Under the pieces are notes generated by a model. It made no database searches, was not told the DNA's origin, and saw nothing but the letters and a program-made list of their open reading frames with translations. This document shows, piece by piece, positions 10,768 through 22,315 of a DNA stretch of 64,000 nucleotides. This DNA is from Gnetum montanum (lineage: Eukaryota; Streptophyta; Gnetopsida; Gnetales; Gnetaceae), in contig MNCI01029685.1 of NCBI GenBank assembly GCA_015680685.1, positions 244,922-308,921 on the forward strand, given 5' to 3'. Within the stretch, counting starts at the first letter, position 1; the number at the start of each line of letters is the position of its first letter. A program made the translations under genes and the position numbers.

Positions 10768-12927
10768 TGTTGATGTATAAAATTTGGATACATCAACACC
10801 TAAAAAAACTCATTTAGAGAGACTATTGCCTAGGGCATCTCTCGTATGGGTATGAAAACTCAAGAATAGTCTTATCTGGAGAAAGCTATGTGCTAGTAAA
10901 TGGTTAAATGATCTTAAATTACGGCACTCCAAAGAAATGACAATTTTTTGAGGAAAAAAACCTTTTAAAATAATATAACTAAAAGACTACAACAAAACTT
11001 AGCTCAAATGAGCACAACATCTACTTACTTTAGCTAAGCTAAGGTTGTCTCTGTTATTTGGTCTACATGGGATTTCTCATTGCTATCTAAGGAGGAGGAG
11101 GAGGTAACTATGATTGTGATGGTGGCACTGGTGCCATTCACTATCACTGCTTGAAGTGTTGTTTTTGTTAATGATGTCCACTATGGGGCAAAAAACCCTA
11201 CTATTGTAGGGACAAACTATTGCGTAGGAACAAACTATTGCATGCTTTTATTCGCATTGTCCACCATCACTTGCCACCACTAATGCATGCTACCATCATC
11301 ATCACTAACTACCACACATGCACTACTATTTGCCGTGAACCATGACACATTGCTACTATTGGCCACTAATCGCCACGCATCGCTATTATTGGCTACTGAT
11401 TACCACATGCATGATGCTATTGCTGACACTAATCACAACTCCCTACTTGTCACCATGGGCTACATTGCTATTGCTAACATTGATTGTAGCTTGTTGCTTG
11501 TAATTATGCATTGTGCATCATTAGTGCCTATTGGCATCCCCACTCTCACTGCTGGCAATCACTGTTGCTATCGCCACTAGCTATTGATGCTATTGTTGCT
11601 TGTTGGCTCATGTCACCTACCGTAGTTTTTGGTGTGTGCCACTGTTCATGCCTACTGGCTCATTGCTCGTCACTGTGTACTGTTCGTCATCTCTAACATC
11701 ACCTACAATTCCTACCATGCAATGTTTGTTGTTGTTGCATTTGCACGCTACTGTTGATTACAACAACCTACCTACCAACCTCTCATTGCCACTTACTTAC
11801 TATTGGGTGAGAGAGAACCCCCTTAGATATGTTTACAACATCTCCCATGCTACTTGCCTCTCACCGACGCTTGCAAACACTACTGCTGTTAGCGCTTGTT
11901 GGCTTGCTACCATTGACACTATGACAAAGGAAGGCTGAGAGATGTTCTCCTAAGATCTCCCTACATTTTTCTGCTACCACTCCTTTTATAATAGCTCCCT
12001 ATATCAACACCCATGATCACTACAATGTAATGTCACCCACGTTCGCCATGGCGTAACATCCTCCACCACGTCCACATGTTTGCACATCCTTGTCACCACC
12101 ATCATGTCCACCACCAAGGCATAATGTTTGCCACTGAGGATGCCTCATTACTTGTAATGGTAGTAGTAATATAATAATAATATCAAACATGTCAACCATC
12201 ATACATCCCATAAATGCTATGAGATTTTGATTACTGTGAAGTTTTAAAAGCTTGGCAGTTTAGGATGCTACTTGTCAAAGTTAATGGTTGTTAAGATGTT
12301 GACAATCTAACTTTTATCGAGGAATAGGTAAGGGTCAGGATGGGAGATTTTATTATGCACATACACAATATATTGTGTTCATTTTTCAATAAATAAATTG
12401 GAGAACCATTACTGATGAAATAAAAACAAATTATACAAGGGATGGGAAAAAGCTTAGTTTTTAAAAGATTATTCTTGTCATTTATTCATATCAGTAATTA
12501 CCAAATTGTGCTCAATCTCAAAAGCTAACTCATTAAAATGGCTAACTACCACAAATGTAATCCATATAAGTTAGAGAAGGATTCAAGACAATTAATAGAT
12601 GGGCAAAAGCTTAAATGATTATTATCTCAAAATAACTCAAAGTAATCAAAATGCAAAATCATATGAAACTGAAACCAAAGCTTTATTATGCTAAAAAATT
12701 TATAATATCTATTCAATAGAAATTATATTTTCATACTGTTGATTGATGACAATAATCTCTTATAACAATAAATAATTTAAAGGTTGCATGATACCTCTAA
12801 TTGAAAGCACCTCTATGTACCATGTAGTTTGTTTCAAGTAATGGATTCAAATAATGAAACTATACCCTAGTGATTAGACTAATAAGTCATGGCCCCACAC
12901 TTAGCATGGGTGATGTTGGCATCAACA
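10768..12927 (-). repeat. Element 1, 5' LTR
   Basis: A 2160-bp direct repeat of 3391-5513, with intact termini TGTTGATG and CATCAACA. The TATA-like TTATAAAAGG on the minus strand at 11982-11991 is in the same relative place as in the other LTR, giving a U3 of about 0.9 kb. The two LTRs differ by many substitutions, so the insertion is old. Confidence 0.9.
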
Positions 12928-12933
12928 ACTATA
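12928..12933. repeat. Target duplication of element 1, right copy (AACTAT)
   Basis: Matches 3385-3390 exactly and directly follows the CATCAACA terminus of element 1. Confidence 0.65.
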
Positions 12934-14302
12934 ACTCATGATCTAGTCATGATCTTTAACCACAAGTCATGGTCAAGTCAGTTTTTTCATAGTTTTTGCT
13001 GGTAGGTTTTCTAAGTACACCATGAGTTATGGCTAACTTATGGTTATCTAGCATGGGTCATGGTCAACTCGCGCTCTCATAAATTTGCTATTTTTAATCC
13101 CATGTTACCATTGGAGGTTACTTTGACATGTGTTACAATCTTTTGAACATCATATAACATCATTGGATTGGTTTGCTACCTATTAATTCATTTAATTTGA
13201 CATTGGAGTTGATTGTTGCTTCATATTAGAATTTTCAATTATTTGGACTTAATGGTCTATTTTTATCTCTCTCCACTATCAATGTTTGATTTATACATGT
13301 TTGGATGCTTAAATGTTTATTTTTTATCTTGATTTAGCATTGAGTTGTGTGATCAATTAAAGATGGACTCCTTGGAAATGTTTAATATTTGAACCTCACT
13401 AGGATGCATATGTTTCGCTCTTATCGTAGGCCTCAACCTATAGGAGAGGGTGATCCATGACTCATTAATTCTTTGTTCAATACCTCTAGAACATTAGAGA
13501 TGCATCCTGGATGGTACCTCTAGCATTGGTAGTTTTATTAGAGACTAATAAATAAATTCATACACATGGTAGTTTGTTATTTAGTTTATTTGGAAAGTAT
13601 TCATGACTACAATTCACACATTTGAAGCTAAGTGTAGTGCATTCTAGCCTCCTTTTTAGGTTAATATGTTGGAGTAGAAATTTTGATTTGGTTAAATATT
13701 CATTTAATATCCAAATTTATGCATGATGTATGATCTAAGATGTTTGTTATATTTGTGCTCTACTAGCATGTGTTGCAAGCTAGCATGCCTTCACCTACTC
13801 ATCATTAGACTTGCTCTTAAATCAACTAAAAAAGGTGCTAAGGTTTCTTACTCAATTTATACTGACTCCTTTTATTTTTAGGTCTTTAGGGCTAGGTGGA
13901 TCAAGAAAATTTGTTGATGTTTACTGATGATTTTAGATATTATGTATGTTTACTTTCCATTTTTAGACTATTATCTCTTTTGCATGCTATGAAATTTGTT
14001 TTCATGTACTAGTTTATTTACTTAGTATGCATTATGTATTTGGATCATAGATATTTTTGTGGATTACAAAACATATTAATACTATTAAATATTTATGGTC
14101 GTTCATTACTTTTAGGCTCATATGTTCTATTGTAAATTTTAATTATTTTTAGTTATTGTTGTTATTATATTGGATCATCTAGTTTATCGTACAATCTTCT
14201 ACTATTAATGTCTTTTCTTTTCTATTTATCATGGTATCATCATATTTCCCTTTTGCTTCTTTATCACTACATTAGTTCACTTCATTCTTAGTTATCTCTT
14301 TC
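12934..14302 (+). repeat. Element 2, 5' LTR, right part
   Basis: Continues the LTR interrupted at 3390. It matches about 19920-22200 (minus the solo LTR there) and 48010-49330, e.g. accacaagtcatggtcaagt, gcaagctagcatgccttcacc, aggtctttagggctagg. Compared with the LTR end at 43040, the last hundred or so bases and the primer site are missing here: ...gttatctctttcc passes directly into pre-gag sequence. Confidence 0.75.
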
Positions 14303-14324
14303 CCTAGTTCATGTTGTTGTGTCT

Positions 14325-15330
14325 ATGGCTAAATGTAGACAAGGTTATGGTATGAGGATGAAAGTAACTAACCCTAAAGTAGTGATTGTTACTCCCATTA
14401 CTCCTACTCCTACCATAAATGAGAAGATCAATAAATTTAGCATTAATTGCTTTCTATTTCACTTTATTCATTAATGTATAGAGGAGAACTTAAACATGCT
14501 ATCAACTCTCATTGGTTCATAAAGTTATGTTGGTGCCAAAAAACCCAATGGAACCTAAACTTATAGAGTAATTTTGTAAGTTGTGACTACCTACCTTCCA
14601 AGATGAGAAGGATCCTACTACTTCCATTGAGTGATTGGAGGAGATCACAAAGATCTTAAAGTTGATGGATTGTACCCATGCTCAAAAAACTCAATTAGCA
14701 GCCTGCTAGTTTAAGGTTCTACTATTCATTAGTGGGCTGCTCGAAAGAAGACATTTCATTGGGAAGACTATGATTTTTATTGGAGTTATTTATTGCTCTC
14801 GTTCAATGAGAATTATATTCCTTCAGAGTATGTAAAGACTAAAGTAGATTAGTTCTATCATCTCTACCAAGTGAATTGAACCATGTTTAAGTATGACATA
14901 CATTTTGATGAAAAGTCGAGGATAAACCATTTCATTCAAAGTATTTGTATGTCCATTAAGGATCACTTCCCCTTCATCTTTAGATGTATGAGGATGCATG
15001 TGTTTGTATGATGGAATCCTAGCATAGTTAGTAAGTAGAAATGATGCTTCTTGATCATTCTTATAAGAGAGGCTAAACCTCTTTTAGAAAGTCTAGTGAA
15101 TCCAAGCAACCTCAAGGTTTTAGATCTAGTAGACAATAGTAGTAATAGTAATCTTTAAATGGTGGGGCCACTTGTGGACCCATTACTTATCATGTTTGTA
15201 GGAGAGTTGGAAACTCCAAAGGAATTGCTCCAACTATTATAATTGTGATCAACCAACTCACAAGATATTCAACTATCTCAAGCATTCAAGCAATGGTGGT
15301 TCACAATAGGATAATAGATTAGTAAGAGAT
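14325..15330 (+). pseudogene. Element 2 gag with stop-ridden Gln tract
   Basis: An ATG at 14325 starts MAKCRQGYGMRMKVTNPK. Capsid-domain signatures of the plant Ty3/gypsy gag follow: LPTFQDEKDPTTSIE (about 14588-14635), TKILKLMDCTHAQKTQLA (about 14650-14705), SFNENYIPSEYVKTK (about 14798-14845). At 15134-15151 the frame reads CAA TAG TAG TAA TAG TAA after SSR, evidently a Gln run whose CAG/CAA codons became stops. Cys-rich sequence after it resembles a decayed zinc knuckle. Frameshifts occur around 14470 and 14520. Confidence 0.7.
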
Positions 15331-15399
15331 CATATTGATACTAGGATGCATGGATGTACTTATGCTTTGACTAACCAACTAGGTAATACTCAATCTAAT

Positions 15400-17200
15400 A
15401 CTATGATGAAGACTATAGGTATTTTTCTATATTTTGTAATTTGATTCTCTTTGATTTTGGTGTTTGTCATTCCTTTTTTCATCCACAAGTGGTTAGATGT
15501 TTAGATTTAGGGAGTTAGTTTCTTATTCAAGGGCTTGTCATTAATACTGTTAGTGATAGTGTGTTCACTATGGATAAAGTTTATAGAACTCTATCTTTTG
15601 TAATTCAAGATGTTTCTTGGATTTGTGATCTCCACATCATGAGTCTAGGAAAATATGACATCATCTTGGGAATGGGTTGGTTGTCTCACTTTTAGGAAAG
15701 CTTATATTGCTACTACAAGATACTTTCCTTGATAGTGAATGATGATGTTCAGGTGATCATGCATACTAGGCTATATTAGATTGAATTAGATCTAGTTTTT
15801 TTGAAACATTTTCATCTCTTGTTATAGAAGGGTTATTTCTACTTTATAGTTTCTATTAGTAAACCTTCTTATAATAAGGGATTAATCAAATTCTTATAGT
15901 TTGTGAGTTTCCTGATGTCATCAGTTTTGAGTTGCTTGGTTTTCCTCCAAGGCATAATGTTGAGTTTGATATTGCTCTCAAAACTAGTGTTGAGCCTATT
16001 TCTAAAGTTCTATATAGGATATCATTTATCAATTTGGCTAAACCAAAGATTCAACTTTAGAAGCTACTTGATAAATATCTGATTCATCCAAGTATATCTC
16101 CTTGGGATGCTTCTATTTTCTTTTACAAAGAAGGATGATAACATGAGACTTTGCATCAATTATCAATAGTTCAATTTATGATAATCAAGAACAAGGATTC
16201 TTTCATTTACATAGGTGATTTGTTTAAATTAATTAAGAGAAGCTTAAGTGTTCTCAAAGATAGATCTTATCTATGGGTACCATTATGTTTGCATCAAGGA
16301 GGAGAATGTCTCCAAGATAGCATAAGGACTTAGTAGGGATATTATGAGTTTATGGTCTTTCCACTCAAACTTACTAATTCTCCTACTATGTTTATGTATC
16401 TCATGAATAATGTGATGAGATCTTACCTAGAACATTTCATCATTATGTTAATTGATGACATGTTGGTGTACTCATCATTGAAGGATCTACATAAGTAGCA
16501 TTTGAAAATAGTTTTATGAATAATTAGGGATCATTAATTACTCACTAAATCTTAGAAGTATTTGTTTTGGCACCGAAAGATTCAATTCTTGGATCATGTT
16601 TTATAGGTTGGTATAGGAATAGATAAGATATCAAGTATTTTGAATTTGCCTATCCCTAAGGATGTTAGAGAGATTTGTAGTTTCCTTGGTTTAACAAATT
16701 ACTATAGGAGATTCATTGAGAGCTTTTCTCACATTACTTCATCTCTCATGGGAGAAATTGTAGAAGGATGTTAAGTTCTCATGGGATCCATAATGTTAGG
16801 CTACCTTTGATGATCTTAAAAGTATGCTAATTTTAACTCCTATTATAATCTCACCTGTGCTAGGTAGATTGCACAATGTTTGTACCTATGTGTCAAGTAA
16901 AGGTTATGGGTGTGTTCTCATGCAAGATGCTAAGCAGTAGCATATGCTTCAAGGTAACTAAAGTCTCATGAGATCCGTTATCCTACCCATGATCTTGAGT
17001 TAAGAGCTGTGATATTTACCTTGAAGGTTTGAAGGTAGTATTTGTCTAGTGAGGGGTTGATAATTTGGACCAATCACAAAGGCCTATAGTACTTGATGAA
17101 TTAGTTATAGTTGAATCTACATCAAAGGATGTGGACTAAATTGTTAGCTAATTTTGACTTTAATATTTAGTATTGGATAGACAAAAGTAACATTGTTAAG
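15400..17200 (+). pseudogene. Element 2 protease, reverse transcriptase and RNase H
   Basis: The protease is recognisable from a decayed DSGAxHSFI box (now FDFGVCHSFFHPQVV near 15450-15490) and from LGKYDIILGMGWLSH (about 15645-15690). RT fingers start near 16030 (PKIQL...KLLDKYLIHPS). The YxDD box reads LIDDMLVYS near 16450, and GYYEFMVFPLKLTNSP lies upstream. RNase H follows, with VLMQDAKQ, SHEIRYPTHDLELRAV and TNHKGL-like text (about 16910-17090). Dozens of stops, mostly TAG at expected Gln/Trp, and several frameshifts make it a clear pseudogene. In life the enzymes copy element RNA to cDNA. Confidence 0.75.
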
Positions 17201-17339
17201 GATGCCCTGAATCATGGAAGTAATAACCTTAACAACTTGGTAATTTATCTAGATATGCTAGATGACATTTGTATAGAGTAGTAGTAAGATCCTTGGTGCA
17301 AGTAGCTTAGTTAGTCTAATGGTTCCTCATTTGTGATAG

Positions 17340-18330
17340 ATTCAATTAAGCTGCTTCATTATGAGGATTGGATATATGTGCCTGATTCCTTGGAACATGG
17401 TCTATTAGAGGAAGGTTGTCCCAATAAGTTTCACATGCATCCTAGTAGTGATAAGATGCATCAGATGCTAAAGAGGTTGTAGTAGTGATTAGGCATGAAA
17501 AAGTAGGTTGGAGAATTTGGAGAAAAGTGCTTAATTTTCCAATAGATTAATCTAGAGTAGAAGTTATTAGGTGGCTACTCATACCCTCACACTATTTCAT
17601 AGTGGAAGTGGGAGATGATCAATATGATTCTCATTATCAGTTTATCTTATACTATGGGTGGAAAGGATGTCATATTCAATGTTGTTAACTGGTTAACCAA
17701 CTTAGTTCATTTTCTTGCTACAAAGATGATAGTCAATGTAGAGAATGTTGTCTAGTTGTTCATCTTTGCAATGATACAATTGCATGAAATTCTTGTTAAA
17801 ATTATATCCAAGCATAAAAAGATGGTTGAAGAATTTGAAACAAAGTGCTTAATTTACTAGTAGATTAGGCTTGAGCACCAATGAATAGGTGGCTACTTAT
17901 ACCCTCATACTATTCCATAATGGAAGTGAAAGATGAATTGTATGAATTTTATTACCAATTTATCTTGCATTATGAGTGGCAAAGATTTCAGATTTAATGT
18001 TATTAACTTGTTAACCAAGTTAGCTCATTGTCTTACTACAAAGATGATAGTTAATGTAGAGAATGTTATGAGATTGTTCATCTTTGTGATTATACAACTA
18101 CATGACATTTCTATTAAAATTGTCTCTAGTCATGATGCCAAATTTACCTCTCAATTTTGCAAGCATTCAAGGACATCTTTGGTAGTAGGTTGAATTTTAG
18201 ATTAGTGTACCATCCACAAACAAATAGGAAAGTTGAGAGAATCAACCAAGTTTTTAAAAACATGCTTCAGTCTTGTGTCTTATAGTTTTTGAATAGTTTG
18301 AATAGTTTATTGTTGTTAGTTGGATTTTCC
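17340..18330 (+). pseudogene. Element 2 integrase with internal tandem duplication
   Basis: His/Cys zinc-binding region remnants (KFHMHPSSDKMHQMLKR near 17430-17475) are followed by the start of the catalytic core (WKWEMINMI..., VNWLTNLVHFLATKM). The stretch 17498-17815 is repeated at 17816-18133: both begin aaaaag.tggttg.agaatttg and both contain GGCTACT.ATACCCTCA and the aaagatgatag(t/tt)aatgtagagaatgtt block. Element 3 has this segment once (about 45875-46195). The period is near 318 bp, a multiple of three, so the duplication would not itself shift frame. After the second copy the core continues with SSHDAKFTSQF and RLVYHPQTNR-like text. Confidence 0.7.
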
Positions 18331-18579
18331 TACGACAAAAGATATCAAGTAAGTTTGATAGTAATACCATATGAGGTTTTGTATAGTATACCTTATAGGA
18401 ATCCTTTGAATTGGGATGCAATCAAGGATAGATAGTGGAATAGTTTGGATATATTTTTGTGCATGACATATCATATTAAGGATATTCATAAGTAGTTCAA
18501 AGTAGCTCAAGATAGTTAGTCTAGCTGCATGAATCATAGGAGATGATCTCTTGAGTTTGTAGTCAATGATAAGATATTC

Positions 18580-18990
18580 ATTCATGTCTCTGTACTAAAA
18601 GGCTTGATGCATTTCTAGTGGAAAGTCAAGCTTACACCTTAATACATCAGACTATTTGAAATTCTTCCATGCATAGAAGAGGTGGTGTATCATGTGAGTT
18701 TGCCTCCAAAAATTTCAAGTACACATGATGTATTTCATGTATGCATTCTTCAAAAGTATATTCTTAGTGATAACCATGTTGTCAATTGGATTGAAGTATA
18801 ACTTCAAGCTAATGCTTTGTATATGGCATGTCTTGTTGGGACCATGGATCAAATGGAGTGGTAGTTGCACAACAAATTTTTTCAATGATCAAAGTCTTGT
18901 AGGGTCATCATGATTCTTAAGAATTGACTTGGACCTTCATCTAATGCCACTTTTGAAAAGTGGACTTTCACCATCTAGGATGTAGGACTC
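18580..18990 (+). pseudogene. Element 2 integrase C-terminus and chromodomain-like tail
   Basis: Translation shows YIRLFEILPCIEEVVYHVSL and STHDVFHVCILQKYIL, the standard end of chromoviral integrases (GPFEIL...LP..S.VHNVFHVS.L.KY). It is followed by ALYMACLVGTMDQMEW, SKSCRVIMILKN and a Leu-Gly-Pro-Ser tail that aligns with the better-preserved element 3 version. That tail has the spacing of a chromodomain (DR...L..K....KVLW..H....TWE). Chromodomains in these elements steer integration to modified histones. Stops and substitutions abolish function. Confidence 0.6.
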
Positions 18991-20732
18991 AACTGCTTCA
19001 CCTAGCAAAATAATGATTATAGTGCTTTCATACAACTTTTTTTTATATGAGTTTGATAAATAGCCTTCCCATATTGTAATTCAAACTTATGCTTCTTGTT
19101 TTCTAGGTGAGCTATCTTAGCATTTTCCCATGATTATTTTTATTTTTAGGCTTTCTACATTATTAATAAGGTTCAATTTTCTTAGGATTTTTTAGATTTT
19201 CATGTACTTATGGATGGGCTAGATCTTACATTAACTAATTAGATTTATTTGTTTTTACTTTTTTATTCACATGCTTCGTAACATTGGAATTTACTATTTC
19301 ATTGATTTTTTGGGATTTGAGGTTTCAAGAGAATTTATGTAACAATTTTTTTGGGCCTGGGTATTATGTGTTAGTCTCATATTTCTATGTTATATTCATC
19401 TTGCTTCAAATCTAATTTAGTCTTGATCATTTTGCTAAATTATGAGTTACCATCAATTTAGGAGTTTTTGATAATTTCCTAGCGTTTGGAATCCTTGTTG
19501 TTTCTTCAATTTAATATATGTATTTTTCCCTTGAGTTGATTTTCTTTTAATGTTCCCAATGTCATTTTTATTATGTCATTGTTATTCCCTACTAATTTTT
19601 GAACATTTGGAAATCATTTTGGATTATTTTTCTTTCATCCATAGGTCATGATGAGGGGCTACCACTGCTAAACATAAGTCATGGTTAAGTTGTCTCCCAC
19701 AATGAGTTGTGGTGAGATCATGTTCAATCCTTTTATCTTTATTTATAATTTTGGTCTATATTTTTTGGAAAACCTACAATCCCACAAGTTGTGGTCATCC
19801 ACCATGAGTCATGGTGAAGTTGTGATTAAGTCTTCCTTGTCATTTTTTTTATTTCAAGCATCTTGAGTGGTTTCTAGTTAATAATGGTTTGTGGTTTGTG
19901 TGTGGTCTCCAACCACAATTCATAGTCAATTTATGATTAATTTAATTTTTCTATAGTTTCTACTAGTAGTTTTTTCGAAAAAACCACAAGTTGTGATTAG
20001 CCACCATGAGTTCTGATTAAGTTAGAATCTTCTAATTTTTTTATTTTTGGACCTATCTTGTAGTTGGAGGTCAATTTGACTTGCTTTGATATCTTATAAA
20101 CATTGTTGGATCAGTTTGATACTTATTGGTTTGTTTAATTTAATAGTGAAGTTTCTTGTTGGTTCATATTGAAGTTTTCAATTATTTAGACTTGATGACC
20201 TACTAATGTTTGGTCTATACATGTTTGGATGTTGAAATTTTTATTTTTTTATTAGAAGCTAGCACCAAGTTATGTGGCCAATTATAGCTAGGATGCATAT
20301 TGAGAGATTCAGCCTACATTGAGAGCTAGCACCAAGTTATGTGGCCAATTATAGATGAGCTTCTTAGAGATATTTGGTATTTGACCATCACTAGGATGCA
20401 TTAGTGTAGCTCTTAATGTAGGTTGAATCTTATAGGAGAGGATGATTCATGGCTCATTAGCTCTTTTTTCAATGCCTTTAGAATATTTGAGGTGATACCT
20501 AAGTAGCATCAATATTTTGGTTTGAGACTAATAAATAAATCCATGTGCATGGTAGTTTAGCCTTTGGTTTATTTTTTATTTTTTGGAAAGTACTCATGAT
20601 AATAATTCATACATTTGAAATAGAGTGTGGTGAATGCTAGCCTTCTTATTTGTAGGTTGATGGATTGACATGGAAAATGTGATTTAGTTAAATATTTATT
20701 TGATTCTTAGATTTATGCATGATATATGATTT

Positions 20733-20737
20733 ATAAT
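20733..20737. repeat. Target duplication ATAAT, left copy, of solo LTR 1
   Basis: ATAAT precedes the solo LTR and is repeated exactly at 21632-21636. The empty site can be read in element 3 near 48757 (ccataatgtctattatg). Confidence 0.85.
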
Positions 20738-21631
20738 TGATGAGTGGCAAGGCACCCCTGCACTCAACCATACGAAACGAGCGTAGCACAAGTGATCTGG
20801 TCGAACTCCGTAGACTAAATGCCTAAACGCCCCCTGGAACACTTGGGGTTAATCATTCATTGTCTTTCTAGACTTGTTGTTGTCACGGTGTATGATTAAG
20901 TAAGTCCGAGGTATATGATTTTTATGGTCTTTTATGGTTTTTCTCCTATGCTAAGAGCGAAGGGTTGAGAAAGCTAACTAACTCTAACTAAGGACCTAAG
21001 TCTAAATTAACTAGCATCAGCATCCGTTCCCACTTACCGTACACACCCTGAACTATGCAACTATGGCTACCAAATGCTAATCGTTACTGGGATCACCACA
21101 CGTAACGCACATGCTTGAAGTGGTCGTACTAAGGCACTTAACTAGCCTAAACGTGCTGAGCAACCAATTCCTTGACTAGCCGTACACACCCGTAGATGCT
21201 TGTAATCAAGTCGTACTCATCCCGTATTCTAGGAGTTGAGGGTGAGAGAGACTAATCACGATGAGTAGCCAATTCCTTGGTTAGCCGTACACATTCATCA
21301 ATTATCGTAACCAAGTTGTACTCATGCCGCGCTAATGCATGTAATAAATAACAAGTAAGAAATAACAAGTAATAAACCTATTCCATGCATTGCAAGGTTT
21401 ATCCACAAAGCTCGTCTTTATTGTCATACATAACTTGCGTTCAGGTACAAAGCTGCTCGAATAAAGATCTGTTCACTTGGGGACTCCTACTGCGAGCACA
21501 TGGAAAATATTCTATCTCTGGAGTGATCAAACTGCTAGAGTTTCCTTACTTTAAGCCTAGGATGAGAAATGAGGGGAGTGCCGCCTCTTATTTATAGATT
21601 TGGCGGTGGACCGTGATATCGCGTCTCATCA
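20738..21631 (-). repeat. Solo LTR 1 of the Athila-like family
   Basis: An 894-bp unit beginning TGATGAGTGGCAAGG and ending TCTCATCA on the plus strand, flanked by perfect ATAAT duplications. It is homologous to the LTRs of element 4. Read on the minus strand it has a TATA box (CTATAAATAA, complement of 21588-21597) and a polyadenylation signal AATAAA (complement of 21417-21422), so transcription runs leftward with R of roughly 150 bp and U5 of about 0.65 kb. Only one GATATCGCG palindrome remains upstream of TATA, fewer than in the other solo copies. Solo LTRs arise by recombination between the two LTRs of a full element. Confidence 0.92.
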
Positions 21632-21636
21632 ATAAT
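21632..21636. repeat. Target duplication ATAAT, right copy, of solo LTR 1
   Basis: Exact match to 20733-20737, directly after the CATCA end. Confidence 0.85.
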
Positions 21637-22315
21637 GTTTTGTATGTTTATGCTCTACTGACACATGTTGTAAGCCAGCATGCCTTCACCTAGCCATCAT
21701 GAAACTTGCCCTTGAATCAACTAGACGAGGTGCCAAACTTTCTCACTCAATTTATACTAACTCCTTCTTTTATTTTTAGGTCATTAGGTCTAGTTGAAGT
21801 AAAAATATCTATTGATGTTTGCTACTAATTTTAGATATTATGCATGTTTACTTTCTAGTGTAAGGCTTTTACCTCTTTTGCATGCTATGATATTTGTGGT
21901 CATGTACTAGTTTATTTTCTTACCATGCATTATGTATTTAGATCATGCCTATTTTTATGTACTACTAAACATTTTAATATTACTAGATATTTATGAATAT
22001 TCATTATTTTCAAACTCATAATCTCTATTGTCAATATTGTCGATTTTAGTTATTTGTACTTTTAGTTATTATATTGCATCATCTAGTTATTGTATAATCT
22101 TCTAGTCATAATGTTTTTCCTTTTCTTTTAGTCATAGTATCATAATATTTCTCTTTTGCTTTCTTATCATTGCATTAATTCATTCCATTCATAGTTATCC
22201 CTTACCATTACCAATTGTTTATTAGGGATTTTAAACCCAACGTAATGGTTTCTAACCTAAGGCTAGGAAGAAGGATGTTACATGGACCCTCTAAACGTAC
22301 TAATAAAATTCTAGT

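Larger units (their letters stand above)
3391..12927 (-). mobile_element. Element 1: Ty3/gypsy LTR retrotransposon with RT-RNaseH-IN core deleted
   Basis: About 9.5 kb with two long direct repeats (3391-5513 and 10768-12927). The better-preserved repeat begins TGTTGATG and ends CATCAACA, a perfect 8-bp inverted terminus. AACTAT flanks the element on both sides. Reading the minus strand: 5' LTR at the right, a 750-bp leader, gag (from 10011), retropepsin (8597-7974), the first part of RT (about 7400-7222), then without transition the integrase C-terminal region (about 7220-6975). A spacer with a CT microsatellite, a purine tract and the 3' LTR follow. The catalytic RT, RNase H and integrase core are absent, so the copy is non-autonomous. 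It inserted into the 5' LTR of element 2: the sequence on both sides joins into LTR sequence seen intact at about 19870-19960 and 47960-48050. Confidence 0.88.
2562..22282 (+). mobile_element. Element 2: degenerate Ty3/gypsy chromovirus, nested host of two insertions
   Basis: This is a plus-strand LTR retrotransposon with gag, protease, RT, RNase H, integrase and a chromodomain-like tail in that order between 14325 and about 18990. Its LTRs share long blocks: 2562-3390 plus 12934-14302 matches 19075-22282. The 3' LTR has short inverted ends TGTAA...TTACA. Element 1 (3391-12927) interrupts the 5' LTR and an Athila-like solo LTR (20738-21631) interrupts the 3' LTR. Without the solo LTR and one target copy the 3' LTR is about 2.3 kb, close to the 2256 bp of the sister copy at 47145-49400. 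About 120 bp covering the end of the 5' LTR and the primer site is missing near 14302. The start at 2562 is approximate and no target duplication was found. The integrase C-terminus followed by a chromodomain-like segment points to the Tekay/Del group. Confidence 0.8.
19075..22282 (+). repeat. Element 2, 3' LTR, interrupted by a solo LTR
   Basis: Begins TGTAATTCAAAC and ends GGATGTTACA; TGTAA/TTACA form inverted ends. It matches the 5' LTR pieces and 47145-49400. Bases 20738-21636 are a foreign solo LTR plus one target copy. U3 carries repeated ACCATGAGTCATGGT-like inverted motifs (about 19640-20010). Confidence 0.8.
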
